Shown piece by piece: positions 14,263-21,851 of a DNA stretch of 28,732 nt. The DNA is taken from contig CAJURH010000028.1 of the NCBI GenBank assembly GCA_910588775.1, positions 1 to 28,732 of the forward strand, given 5' to 3'. How positions within the stretch are numbered: the stretch's first letter is position 1; every line of letters starts with the position of its first letter. A model generated the notes under the pieces. That model worked only from the letters and a program-made list of their open reading frames with translations, was not told where the DNA came from and made no database searches. Both the position numbers and the translations under genes were made by a program. This DNA is from an uncultured Lachnospiraceae bacterium (GTDB taxonomy: Bacteria > Bacillota > Clostridia > Lachnospirales > Lachnospiraceae).

Positions 14263-15369
14263 TCATTCCCATAAACGCGCAATTCTCTGAAATTCCTCGG
14301 TTTCTTTTATTTTCTCAAAAGCCGGGTGACGCAGGATATCCTGCACGCTTTGCCGGATAAAGCTCTTGTCCCGTGGCGCCATATTTCCCAGCGGCTGGCG
14401 GTCAATCCAAGTATCCAGCAAGTCAAAATAGTCATCGCCGTGCAGCACAAGCTCTTCTGCGTCCAAAAGCCTGCGAACACACTTTTCAAAAGCTCCCAAC
14501 GCCTGACAGGCTTCCTGGATTTTGCCGTTGAGACCGCAGACAACCGCCGTTTGGAAATAAAACTGCGCGGCCAGATTGGGATGAAGCCGTTCCACCCCGT
14601 AGATTTCCATAACTCCCTGGATGCGTCGTATGGTTTCCTGACTTCGTTTGGCATCCTTTGCATACAGCGATAAAATCTGTATCCCATCGCCCACCAGATT
14701 CACCACCTCCAGATACTGTTCCACCTGAGCATAACTTTTGGCCTTCTGGATTTCCCCGGCCATCTGGTAAGCCTGTATGAGCATGGCGCTGTTTTGGCAG
14801 GAAATGCGGCTGGGGTCTGAAAGCGGCTCCAACAAATCAATAGCCTCCAACGGTTGTCCCAACTGTACATACAGGCCCGCTTTCAGCGCCAGCGCGTCGT
14901 CGCAGATTCCCACATCGCCGCAATTTTCCAAAATCCGGTCGCACCACAGAACCGCTTCTTGCAAGATTTGCCTGCCCGCCTCTCCTTCGGCCAACATAGA
15001 ATGATTCCAATAGAGGATGACGAGCTGGAGCAGGAACGGATAACAGGAATAATAGCGATGCGCCAGGGCGCGGGTTTTCTCCAAAGCTTCCTGAAACGGC
15101 AAAACGGCGAAATCTCTGGTCAGCTGGGCGTAATGCTGCCGAATCTGTTCGCCGGAAAGCTGCGCTTCGTAACCAAGCAACTCATCAATAGTCACATCGA
15201 AAAAAGAAGCCAGCTGGGGCAGCAGCAGAATATCCGGCATACTCTGCGCGTTCTCCCATTTGGAGACAGACGCTTTGGTCACGCCCATGAAATCGGCCAG
15301 CTCCTCCTGGGTTAGTTTGCGCTGATGACGCAGCTGGGTGATATTATTGGATAAATTCAGACCATCCAT
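14263..15369 (-). CDS. XRE family regulator with helical TPR-like C-terminus
   Basis: The 368-residue protein begins with a helix-turn-helix of the XRE type (ITQLRHQRKLTQEELADFMG, then VTKASVSKWENAQSMPD and a FFDVTIDELLG end). About 290 residues of paired helices follow, of the kind seen in tetratricopeptide sensor domains. It is the first gene of a three-gene operon with the ABC ATPase and permease and probably controls it, perhaps in response to a peptide or transport state. The start at 15369 is used because GGAGG lies eight bases upstream; that site lies inside the sequence after the earlier ATG at 15384. A TATAAT-like box about 20 bases upstream of the ribosome site is present, but its -35 is weak. 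Confidence 0.88.
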   Translation of the reverse strand: MDGLNLSNNITQLRHQRKLTQEELADFMGVTKASVSKWENAQSMPDILLLPQLASFFDVTIDELLGYEAQLSGEQIRQHYAQLTRDFAVLPFQEALEKTRALAHRYYSCYPFLLQLVILYWNHSMLAEGEAGRQILQEAVLWCDRILENCGDVGICDDALALKAGLYVQLGQPLEAIDLLEPLSDPSRISCQNSAMLIQAYQMAGEIQKAKSYAQVEQYLEVVNLVGDGIQILSLYAKDAKRSQETIRRIQGVMEIYGVERLHPNLAAQFYFQTAVVCGLNGKIQEACQALGAFEKCVRRLLDAEELVLHGDDYFDLLDTWIDRQPLGNMAPRDKSFIRQSVQDILRHPAFEKIKETEEFQRIARLWE

Positions 15370-15486
15370 AAAAATTCCCTCCATTGTAATAGATTATAAA
15401 CAGTATAGCAGGGAATATGCCCGTCCCACAATGGAGCGGCCCGATACTTAGAGAAATAAAAACAACTGTTAGGAAACAAGCGCATC

Positions 15487-15517
15487 AAAAAAGAGGCTGC
15501 ACTTTTTTGCAACCTCT
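15487..15517 (-). terminator. Rho-independent terminator of the DUF362 gene
   Basis: AGAGGCTGCA (15492-15501) pairs with TGCAACCTCT (15508-15517) with one mismatch. The minus strand then runs into six T. It begins about 20 bases past the stop of the DUF362 gene. Confidence 0.85.
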
Positions 15518-15535
15518 CAAAATAGCATACACCTG

Positions 15536-16420
15536 TCAGTCTATGCAAATCAGTTCGTATTCTTTCGTTCCATAGCCCAGCTCCGCCGCCGCGTCGATGG
15601 TATGTGTGCCATTTAGCGACTCCACTCTCTGGATGAAGTGGTCCCGTCCCGGATCGTCGGACTGGTAGATCTTGTCCATGCACGCCTGGTCCAGGGCCAC
15701 CGGGTCCAAGGAAGACAAAATCCCAATGTCTTTCATACAGGGATCTTCCGCCTCCGCGCAGCAATCGCAATCCACAGACAAATTACACATCATGCTGACA
15801 AAAGCTATATTTCCCTTAAAATATTCCATAATACTGCCAGCCGCGTCCGCCATCGCCTCACAGAATACCTCCTGCTGCGCCATGTGTTCCCACACAATGT
15901 TCTGGTCGTTTGTAAATCCACCCGAATGAATCAGGGATTTCCCTTCTGTGGATGCGCAGCCAATGGCAAGCTGCTTCAACGCTCCGCCATACCCGCCGGC
16001 CGGATGCCCTTTAAAATGGGACAACACCAGCATGGAATCATAGGACTTGATGTTTTTGCCCACATAGTTTTTCTTAATCACTTTGCCATTTGGAATGTCC
16101 AGCACAAGATCTGGGCCTTCTGCATCCATCAGGTCCACCTGAAAATATTTGGTCCAGCCATGCTCTTCCATTAACTTCTCATGTTTCTCTGTGGAATTCC
16201 TTGCCCCCTCATATGCGGTATTGCATTCAACAACCACTCCATTCACCGCCTCAACCATGGGCCGCATAAATTCCGGGTGCAGATAATTCTGGTTTCCCTT
16301 CTCGCCAGAATGCACCTTAACCGCCACTTTCCCCGGAAGCTCCTTTTTCAAAACTTTAAACATTTCAATAACCGCTTCCGGCGTAAGTTTCTTTGTAAAA
16401 TATACTTTTGCTTTCTCCAT
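15536..16420 (-). CDS. DUF362 domain-containing protein
   Basis: The 294-residue protein matches the DUF362 family of anaerobes. It has an AVKVHSGEKGNQNYLHPEF start, then VVECNTAYEG, a MLVLSHFKGHPAGGYGGALKQLAIGC core and an SSLDPVALDQACMDKI end. The cysteines in the MCNLSVDCDCC...DPCM stretch could bind an iron-sulfur cluster, although the regular ferredoxin spacing found in many family members is not present. The function of the family is not settled. It has AGGAGG nine bases before its ATG and its own terminator. The AAA ATPase gene ends 64 bases upstream, so the two may share a transcript. Confidence 0.88.
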   Translation of the reverse strand: MEKAKVYFTKKLTPEAVIEMFKVLKKELPGKVAVKVHSGEKGNQNYLHPEFMRPMVEAVNGVVVECNTAYEGARNSTEKHEKLMEEHGWTKYFQVDLMDAEGPDLVLDIPNGKVIKKNYVGKNIKSYDSMLVLSHFKGHPAGGYGGALKQLAIGCASTEGKSLIHSGGFTNDQNIVWEHMAQQEVFCEAMADAAGSIMEYFKGNIAFVSMMCNLSVDCDCCAEAEDPCMKDIGILSSLDPVALDQACMDKIYQSDDPGRDHFIQRVESLNGTHTIDAAAELGYGTKEYELICID

Positions 16421-16484
16421 AGCCTTTCACCTCCTGCTAATGCCATTATATATCCAATTCATCCGCCTGTCCAACACTTGTTTT

Positions 16485-17210
16485 TCAAATATTTTCCAGT
16501 AGCCTTTCCAGCAAATACTCCCGATTGTTGATAAAAAGCTCCGTCACCTGATAACTGTCCGTCTCTTCATAAAGAACTGGATGAATCCGCCCTTCATCAA
16601 ATGACAGAATCTCCCCATTGGGGATGCCTAACAGAATCGGAGAATGACTGGCTATAATAAACTGTGCGCCCTGACAGGCGAAACGATGAATCTCCATCAG
16701 CAAAGTCAACTGCCTCTGAGGCGAAAGCGCCGCCTCCGGTTCATCCAAAATGTACACCCCATCAGGACTGAAGTGTTTCTGTGCAATGGCCAGGAAACTT
16801 TCCCCGTGAGACTTCCGATGCAGTTCTTCCGACGCCGTAGAGCAAGATGGGTCCTTCGCGTATTCCTCCTCTTTCGTCGCCACATTATAGAAACTCTCCG
16901 CCCGGAGAAAATACCCCCACCGAACCTTCCGATACCCTTTTCCAATACGCAGCGCCCCGCAAAGCTCCGAATGAGAGTCATGGGTCGAAAAGCTGTAATT
17001 CCTGGTGCCGCCTTCTGGATTGAAACCGTAAGCCACGGCAATGGCCTCCAGCAGCGTAGATTTTCCCGTACCGTTCTCTCCCACGAAGATAGTAACAGGC
17101 GCGGTCAGCGCTAATTCATCCACTCCCTGCAACGCCGGAATCTCCCGCAGATAACTTCCACGGGAAATCCTCTGCCAGTCTATGCCGATCTTCTGAATAA
17201 ATAATGTCAT
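16485..17210 (-). CDS. AAA family ATPase (RecF/SMC-type head)
   Basis: The 241-residue protein has Walker A FVGENGTGKST, a short middle part with YFLRAESFYNV, Walker B YILDEPEAALS directly after the signature region, and the IIASHSP switch typical of stand-alone predicted ATPases related to RecF and SMC heads. It lacks a coiled coil and an added nuclease domain. Its biological role is unknown. The ATG is preceded by GAGGAAAT and overlaps by four bases the stop of a 57-residue gene, which couples the two. Confidence 0.9.
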   Translation of the reverse strand: MTLFIQKIGIDWQRISRGSYLREIPALQGVDELALTAPVTIFVGENGTGKSTLLEAIAVAYGFNPEGGTRNYSFSTHDSHSELCGALRIGKGYRKVRWGYFLRAESFYNVATKEEEYAKDPSCSTASEELHRKSHGESFLAIAQKHFSPDGVYILDEPEAALSPQRQLTLLMEIHRFACQGAQFIIASHSPILLGIPNGEILSFDEGRIHPVLYEETDSYQVTELFINNREYLLERLLENI

Positions 17211-17380
17211 TCTAATTTCCTCACTGTGTACGCTTGGCAGTTTTCCACTGTGGCTTTTAAAAATTCGTCTCCAATGTTATAGCAGGGGCAAGGACCGGAA
17301 TTGGGATCTGCGCAGCGTTTCGCCTGTAATTCAGGGTGTAGCTTCTTATCAGTCACTGTCCATTTCACTTTGTGCTGCAT
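17207..17380 (-). CDS. Small TIGR04076-like protein
   Basis: This 57-residue protein, starting MQHKVKWTVTDKK and containing GPCPCYNIGDEF, has a strong AAAGGAGG site nine bases before its ATG. The N-terminal V-x-x-T-V, the conserved cysteine pair in CPC and the G-D-E-F ending resemble the small TIGR04076 family. Members I recall are about 80 residues long and contain a W-A-W segment that is missing here, so this copy is short or divergent. Its stop overlaps the start of the AAA ATPase gene by four bases. The pairing suggests a shared function, but none is known to me. Confidence 0.6.
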   Translation of the reverse strand: MQHKVKWTVTDKKLHPELQAKRCADPNSGPCPCYNIGDEFLKATVENCQAYTVRKLE

Positions 17381-17660
17381 CGTACAACCTCCTTTACTAT
17401 GAGCTTAGCAAAAAAAGGCTATATTCTCAACCAAAATTATTATGGACTCAAGATTTCTGCGCCACTGGGAATGATATGGAAGATTTGCTCCAGATGGAGA
17501 AGTATATCCATAACGGGCATAACATGTGCCGTTTGTGATTGTAAAAATAACTATTGATAATTTTAACAAAATCCAAAGATATATGCTTCTGGCAAAAAAC
17601 TCCTCTGAAACACCTACACAATTCAAAGAAGAATATCTCTGGTTGAAAGTAAGCGCCCAC
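17381..17660. other. AT-rich stretch without a recognisable gene
   Basis: Both strands carry frames of 60 to 75 codons here, but none has a ribosome binding site or family resemblance. The only likely signal is a weak promoter on the minus strand for the small gene and AAA ATPase: TTGAGA at 17425-17430 and TAAGCT at 17402-17407, 17 bases apart. The lower GC content suggests leftover or acquired DNA. Confidence 0.5.
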
Positions 17661-17662
17661 GC

Positions 17663-17696
17663 TGATTAGAGCATGTTTATAAACGCGCTCTAATCA
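17663..17696 (-). repeat. Hairpin with a dispersed TTTATAAAC core
   Basis: TGATTAGAGC (17663-17672) pairs perfectly with GCTCTAATCA (17687-17696) around a 14-base loop. It lies 18 bases past the stop of the GNAT gene and could end its transcript, though no T run follows. The segment 17669-17689 matches 9398-9418 at 18 of 21 bases when read in opposite directions, so it may be a copy of a small dispersed repeat. Confidence 0.6.
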
Positions 17697-17713
17697 AGCG
17701 ACTTCCCTGCTTT

Positions 17714-18475
17714 TTACCAAATCTCATATGCCGTGTATTCGTGGTCAAAATGATACCCCAATTTCTCCGCCAAAGCCACGGACCACTTGGTCTTCGCATC
17801 CCAGCTCGGATACCAGTCCCGCTTCAGGCATTCCAGGATCAATTTAGCCCCGCAGGCATAAGCAAGCCCCTTCCTGCGGTGGTCCTCCCGTGTAACGATC
17901 TCCACTTCGACGCCACCCAGATAACCGGAATAAGAAGAAGCGCCAGCCACAGGCTCCCCGTCTTTTAGAGCCACCGCCCCCAGCCCGTACTTTTCATACA
18001 TGGCATAATCCGTGTATTGGGCCACCCAGTCCCTGCACCAGTCCATCTCCCGACTCCAATTAAATAAGGGCTCGTCTATCATTTTCAGCACATAGCCCTC
18101 CGGCAAGGAATCTGCCGCCGCCTGAAGCTTCGCCCTGTCAAAAACCCCCGGTTCCTTTTTGATGGCATAACGAGTCACTTTTTGGGCCTTTTCCCTGTAA
18201 CAAACCTCCATCAGTTCAGCCCATTGCCCGTTCTGAGGAACCAAAATCGCCGGCTGCCCCTCCTTCGTCTCAATCTGATGTAGAACAAGCTCTCTATGGG
18301 GCTTTCCCGCAAAAAAGCGAAAGTCCCCCAAAGCAATCATTGCGGAAACGGGACTTTCCAAAGAATCCACATACAGCTTTCCCATCACATTCTGAAGGCA
18401 TGACCAGATCAGCGATTCCTGCCACCCGTCAAACAAAACCGCCGCTTTTTCGGTCTGCTTTGTCTCAAAAATCAT
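17714..18475 (-). CDS. GNAT family N-acetyltransferase
   Basis: The 253-residue protein resembles the GNAT_acetyltran_2 type of acyltransferase. The first 130 residues are a divergent half. The second half holds the acetyl-CoA site: VEVEIVTREDHRRKGLAYACGAKLI with the R-R-K-G-L-A pyrophosphate loop, then WDAKTKWSVALAEKLGY and a YTAYEIW end. The substrate is unknown. The ATG at 18475 is used; an upstream in-frame TTG at 18481 has no better ribosome site. The start overlaps the end of the Cdd1 gene by four bases, making this the third gene of a DUF1638-Cdd1-GNAT operon. Confidence 0.88.
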   Translation of the reverse strand: MIFETKQTEKAAVLFDGWQESLIWSCLQNVMGKLYVDSLESPVSAMIALGDFRFFAGKPHRELVLHQIETKEGQPAILVPQNGQWAELMEVCYREKAQKVTRYAIKKEPGVFDRAKLQAAADSLPEGYVLKMIDEPLFNWSREMDWCRDWVAQYTDYAMYEKYGLGAVALKDGEPVAGASSYSGYLGGVEVEIVTREDHRRKGLAYACGAKLILECLKRDWYPSWDAKTKWSVALAEKLGYHFDHEYTAYEIW

Positions 18476-18756
18476 CCGCAATCATCCCCTTTTTCCGGAT
18501 ATTCTTTATCCTTCCAATACCACCACTTGAGTTTTTCCGCTTCGCGCTGTTCATGTTCCGCATAGTATACGGCGCAGCGAAAAACATACAATACGCACCG
18601 GTCATCCTGAAAGCCTTTTTTCAAACAGTCCAGATGGTACAGTTCCTCCGGGTCTTTCCCCTTCAGATCCTCAATGCAGTGGATTCCGATATTTTTCAAA
18701 TGTTGTTCCATATTCTCCCCTATGCCGGGAATTTTCCGCAAATTACTTTTCCCCAT
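18472..18756 (-). CDS. Cdd1-type helix-hairpin-helix protein
   Basis: The 94-residue protein matches the Cdd1 (pathogenicity locus) family. A helix-hairpin-helix segment, LRKIPGIGENMEQHLKNIG, is followed by CIEDLKGKDPEELY, and then by the conserved DRCVLYVFRCAVYYAE. Helix-hairpin-helix modules bind DNA or proteins without sequence choice; no function is established for this family. GGAGG lies eight bases before the ATG. The gene starts 16 bases after the DUF1638 stop and overlaps the GNAT gene. Confidence 0.88.
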   Translation of the reverse strand: MGKSNLRKIPGIGENMEQHLKNIGIHCIEDLKGKDPEELYHLDCLKKGFQDDRCVLYVFRCAVYYAEHEQREAEKLKWWYWKDKEYPEKGDDCG

Positions 18757-18772
18757 TTATGCAGCCTCCCCG

Positions 18773-19534
18773 TCACGCTTTTTTTATAATGTCATCGTCA
18801 GGCGAGAACTCCGCAACCTCCCCCGGTTCCAGCACAAGAAAATCTTCTTCATTCCAGTCCCCCGCCACAAATCGTTCCATCAGAGACATTTTTCCTTCCA
18901 GCAGATGGAAACTCCAGTTGTAATATTCGGCCGCCCGCCTGGTGAAATCCTGGTACTCCTTTTTGTCAAAGAAAGGCATCTGCACATATGCGGCGCTGTT
19001 ATAATTATCGGTCCAGCTATCCACCTCTTCCAGAATGCTTTCCAACACGTCTTCATCGTAGCCTTGGCTTCTGTAGAACGCCTCCTTCTGCTTCCGGTAT
19101 TCCCCACTGGGCATGTCCGAGTTCTCCACCCAACTGGCCGTGTACCAGAAACAGCCGGGCATGGATTCAAAGCATTCTTTGTACCGTTCCTTGGAACCAA
19201 GAAGCAGCGTAATGCAGTCGTGGGCCTTAGGAATCACCAGCTTATGTTTCCTGGCCGTCAATCCCACAATGGCGTTGGAGCAGAGGCCGTATCCCAGCAA
19301 AATCGCCTCAAAATCATCCCGGTTGCCATCGGCGGCAAATCCCAGTTTGTTCGTATGAATATCCTCTTCGGATTCCACCGCGTCAATTTCCTGCTGCAGA
19401 ATTTTACGCAAAATCTCCGGAGTGTCGTGGTATTTCTGTCGAATCCAGGTTACATCCACATTGTTCTCAGACATGGCCAAAATATAGGAAAGCTCCCTGG
19501 ACAGCGCCTTGCATGCAATCAATTTTAATCTCAT
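18773..19534 (-). CDS. DUF1638 domain-containing protein
   Basis: The 253-residue protein fits DUF1638: LKLIACKALSRELSYILA at the start, ILLGYGLCSNAIVGL in the middle, and VIPKAHDCITLLLGSKERY. In anaerobes this family is often encoded next to corrinoid-dependent methyltransferase genes, which gives a possible link to the mttB remnants in this window. Its activity is unknown. The start at 19534 is set by GGAGGAAG a few bases upstream; the frame extends further upstream, but that part contains the promoter. First gene of the operon with Cdd1 and GNAT. Confidence 0.88.
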   Translation of the reverse strand: MRLKLIACKALSRELSYILAMSENNVDVTWIRQKYHDTPEILRKILQQEIDAVESEEDIHTNKLGFAADGNRDDFEAILLGYGLCSNAIVGLTARKHKLVIPKAHDCITLLLGSKERYKECFESMPGCFWYTASWVENSDMPSGEYRKQKEAFYRSQGYDEDVLESILEEVDSWTDNYNSAAYVQMPFFDKKEYQDFTRRAAEYYNWSFHLLEGKMSLMERFVAGDWNEEDFLVLEPGEVAEFSPDDDIIKKA

Positions 19535-19580
19535 GTTCTTCCTCCGTTTTATTCTACATTTTCGTTCAAATTTTAACTCC

Positions 19581-19609
19581 ATTATACGAAAAAAAGATAT
19601 GAATAGCAA
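19581..19609 (-). promoter_or_regulatory. Promoter of the DUF1638-Cdd1-GNAT operon
   Basis: On the minus strand TTGCTA (19604-19609) and a perfect TATAAT (19581-19586) are 17 bases apart, about 47 bases before the DUF1638 start codon. Confidence 0.75.
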
Positions 19610-19659
19610 TGGATTCCTGACATTTCACCGCACCCAACGCGCCATTCATTGCAAATCCC

Positions 19660-19688
19660 TTGCACTCCTTTTTTCTTAGTGTTAGAAT
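19660..19688 (+). promoter_or_regulatory. Promoter of the 19741 gene
   Basis: TTGCAC (19660-19665) and TAGAAT (19683-19688) are 17 bases apart on the plus strand, followed by an AGGAGG site and the ATG at 19741. It is arranged back to back with the DUF1638 promoter. Confidence 0.65.
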
Positions 19689-19740
19689 AAAATCACAGCA
19701 GCTACATAATACGCAAACATAGAATTCAGGAGGCACGCTT

Positions 19741-20169
19741 ATGCTTAACTCAATTAACAACATTTCAGATGCGCCGCTGGCGGCTGCCAATTCCATAACC
19801 GCTCAGAAAACCAACCCGGAAAAAGAAATCGATGAGACTAAAGAGGCCGACGCACCCGCAAAAGCCGCCCGCAAGCAAGATGAATACGTTCCTCAAAAGC
19901 CCCAGCCCTCCCCAGGACTGTACCGCAAAGACGGAAAAAAGGACGGCGGAGAAGAAGTCATCGCCAGCACGGATAAAGTGGACGCGGAGATTCGGAAACT
20001 GAAAGAAAAAAAGGCTAAACTGGAACAAGAAATCGCCCTGGCAAAAGACGACCCCAAAAAGCAGGAAAAACTGCAAAAACAGTTGGAACAGGTGGAAAAC
20101 GAGCTTCGCGTCAAGGACACCGATTCTTACCGCCGCCAGCATATGCAGGTTACGCGCAAGCAAGATTAA
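19741..20169 (+). CDS. Small coiled-coil protein of unknown function
   Basis: I do not recognise this 142-residue protein beyond its general character. The first 80 residues are polar and low in complexity (rich in Ala, Lys, Glu and Pro). Residues 80-125 (KVDAEIRKLKEKKAKLEQ, then KKQEKLQKQLEQVENEL) form a strong coiled coil, and a basic tail follows. There is no signal peptide or membrane segment. It has its own promoter, a good AGGAGG site and a strong terminator, so it is a real one-gene unit. A protein with a similar make-up lies at 22754. An antisense frame covering much of it is a shadow. Confidence 0.75.
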   Translation: MLNSINNISDAPLAAANSITAQKTNPEKEIDETKEADAPAKAARKQDEYVPQKPQPSPGLYRKDGKKDGGEEVIASTDKVDAEIRKLKEKKAKLEQEIALAKDDPKKQEKLQKQLEQVENELRVKDTDSYRRQHMQVTRKQD

Positions 20170-20181
20170 GTAAACCACAGC

Positions 20182-20232
20182 AAAGGGATAAAACCTTACA
20201 GATACAAAGCTGCCAGGTTTTATCCCTTTTTT
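20182..20232 (+). terminator. Strong rho-independent terminator
   Basis: AAAGGGATAAAACCT (20182-20196) pairs perfectly with AGGTTTTATCCCTTT starting at 20215, followed by further T. It lies 12 bases past the stop of the 19741 gene. Confidence 0.92.
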
Positions 20233-20577
20233 CCATATGAGCATCCACCAGTTTAGAGTCGGTGGATCCGGCTGTTCCCATGAAAGGCAGATTCAAATAC
20301 TGGAAAATGTCTGCGCCGATGACTTCGCCCATGCAGCGCTCTGGACTTCCGTAAGCGGAGTGGGTGGCGCTCATGTCAACGGTGATTACTCATAACCGTG
20401 CAGCCTTTGTTCAGAAGTTAAGACAGCGTGATTCCCACGAACACCTCCACCAGGTTTTGGGCGAAAGCTCCAGGCAGTGTTACCATGGAAATGGATTGTC
20501 TCGCATCCTTCTTCACTGAGAAAATGCAGCCTTTCTTCGTTTTCGCGATAATAAGATGTTAAACCCTGAATTGCCAT
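20233..20577 (-). pseudogene. Decayed mttB-family methyltransferase gene
   Basis: A frame starts at the ATG at 20577 after AGGAG with a short N-terminus, ENEERLHFLSEEGCETIH, resembling the opening helix of MttB proteins, and soon ends at a stop. In another phase from about 20390 down, the pieces MSATHSAYGSPERCMGEV and IFQYLNLPFMGTAGSTDSK appear. The Y-G-x-P-E and G-T-A-G-x-T-D-S-K motifs are characteristic of the corrinoid-dependent MttB family, which demethylates trimethylamine, glycine betaine and related compounds. Most of the roughly 470-residue protein is missing, and it ends abruptly at the terminator of the neighbouring gene. A frameshift plus large deletions make it dead. Confidence 0.75.
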
Positions 20578-20662
20578 AAAGTATATTCTCCTATAATCTA
20601 TAAATATGAATTTATCAACTGGATCCGGCGCGGTGAACAATAAATAATTAAGAGCATATCCC

Positions 20663-21586
20663 ATGCCAAAGCGAAAAGTATGGAAAAAAACAAAAAAATT
20701 AGGGTTTTTACCTATTTTTCTGGGCCTTTACCACTTCACTGATCTACTGGCCCACGCTGATATCCTTGGAAGCGTGACCGGCCTTCACAAATGCATTTCC
20801 TGGTTCGGGAATATCAATCTGTATCTGTATGTATTCGTCATGGCTTTTGTTCTGCTAGCCATTGATTTGCCGGGGATTCTGGAAATCTTCTGCACCAGCA
20901 TCGGCGATTATCTGCAAAACTTTATCAGCGCGTCCCTGTACCTAGAGCCCATCGCCCAGACGGGATGGGTGGGCAGCAACAACACCTTTTTCTTCGCCTG
21001 CTGGATGGTGTTCGCGCCTTTCAGCGGACTGTTCCTGGTGAAGCTGGCCTACGGTCGGACTATCCGCCAGTTTGTCCTGGTGAATATGATCGTCCCCTCC
21101 ATCTTCGTCCTAGCCTGGTTCGCATTCTTCGGCGGAGGCGCCATCCTGCTGGATTCTCAAAACGGCGGCGCCATTTACCAGAGCATCCAGGAACTGGGCG
21201 CTTCCATGGCCTGGTACGCCTTGTTTGAACAGCTCCCGCTGGCCAATCTTATGAACTTTTTGGCGCTGATCATCGTCAGCCTTTCTTTTATCACGCTGGC
21301 GGAATCCCTCACCATGTCCCTGGCCTCCATCTCCTGTAAGGACTATTCCGACTCCACCGGAGAGACGAAACCGCCCAAAGTTCTCTGCGTGTTTTGGGGG
21401 GTTATGATTGCCGCCGTGGCTTACCTGATGTTGTACACCGGAGGCCGGGACACCATCGAGACAGTGGTGATTATCTGCGGACTGCCCACGGGGGCGCTGA
21501 TGCTGCTTATGATGGCGGCCCATGTAAAAGCCATGCGGCGATGCCGGGAATACGATCGGACGGAACACCCCACGAAAGTGGATTGA
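20663..21586 (+). CDS. BCCT family transporter, N-terminally truncated (probable pseudogene)
   Basis: The 307-residue frame matches the C-terminal half of a BCCT transporter for betaine, carnitine or choline: a WFGNINLYLYVFVMAF helix, SIGDYLQNFI, FFFACWMVFAPFSGLFLVKLAYGRTIRQF, then IVPSIFVLAWFAFFGG, a FITLAESLTM helix and a VFWGVMIAAVAYL helix. Complete members have about 500 residues and twelve membrane helices; about half remain here, and the first 38 residues do not belong to the family. The ribosome site is weak (AAGAG). It lies head to head with the mttB remnant. BCCT and MttB genes are often neighbours in quaternary-amine-using anaerobes, so both are probably relics of one such locus. 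Confidence 0.8.
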   Translation: MPKRKVWKKTKKLGFLPIFLGLYHFTDLLAHADILGSVTGLHKCISWFGNINLYLYVFVMAFVLLAIDLPGILEIFCTSIGDYLQNFISASLYLEPIAQTGWVGSNNTFFFACWMVFAPFSGLFLVKLAYGRTIRQFVLVNMIVPSIFVLAWFAFFGGGAILLDSQNGGAIYQSIQELGASMAWYALFEQLPLANLMNFLALIIVSLSFITLAESLTMSLASISCKDYSDSTGETKPPKVLCVFWGVMIAAVAYLMLYTGGRDTIETVVIICGLPTGALMLLMMAAHVKAMRRCREYDRTEHPTKVD

Positions 21587-21616
21587 CCTCAAAGAACTGG
21601 ACTTATAAATTGGCAT

Positions 21617-21671
21617 GTGCATCCTGCTGCATTCCCGGGCATATAAAATCACCCAATGGGCAGCAGGACAC
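21617..21671. repeat. Long inverted repeat past the BCCT remnant
   Basis: TCCTGCTGC (21622-21630) pairs with GCAGCAGGA (21660-21668), and after a two-base bulge GTG (21617-21619) pairs with CAC (21669-21671). The loop is 29 bases. No T run follows, so it is not a standard terminator. No gene is visible in 21587-21851. Confidence 0.5.
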
Positions 21672-21758
21672 GCCGTCCATATCTATTCTCACCCATGCGG
21701 CCTCGCGTTTTCAGAGTCATTCAATGGCTGTTCCCGTCTATTTTGAATAATTATCTAA

Positions 21759-21787
21759 TTGCGAAATCTTCCAAAAACCTTTATACT
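21759..21787 (+). promoter_or_regulatory. Promoter of the sortase gene
   Basis: TTGCGA (21759-21764) and TATACT (21782-21787) are 17 bases apart, 64 bases before the sortase ATG. Confidence 0.65.
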
Positions 21788-21851
21788 ATTTTCAAGGAGA
21801 ACTCCCTCATAATCAATTTTCCAAAAACGAAAAACAATTTCGGAGGATGCT

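Noticed and set aside
19765..20244. Minus-strand frame of 159 codons that looks like a membrane protein
   Set aside because: It is the reverse of a lysine-rich coiled coil, has no ribosome site, and runs through the terminator at 20182-20232.
21110..21652. Minus-strand frame of 180 codons opposite the BCCT remnant
   Set aside because: No family resemblance or ribosome site; shadow of the transporter sequence.
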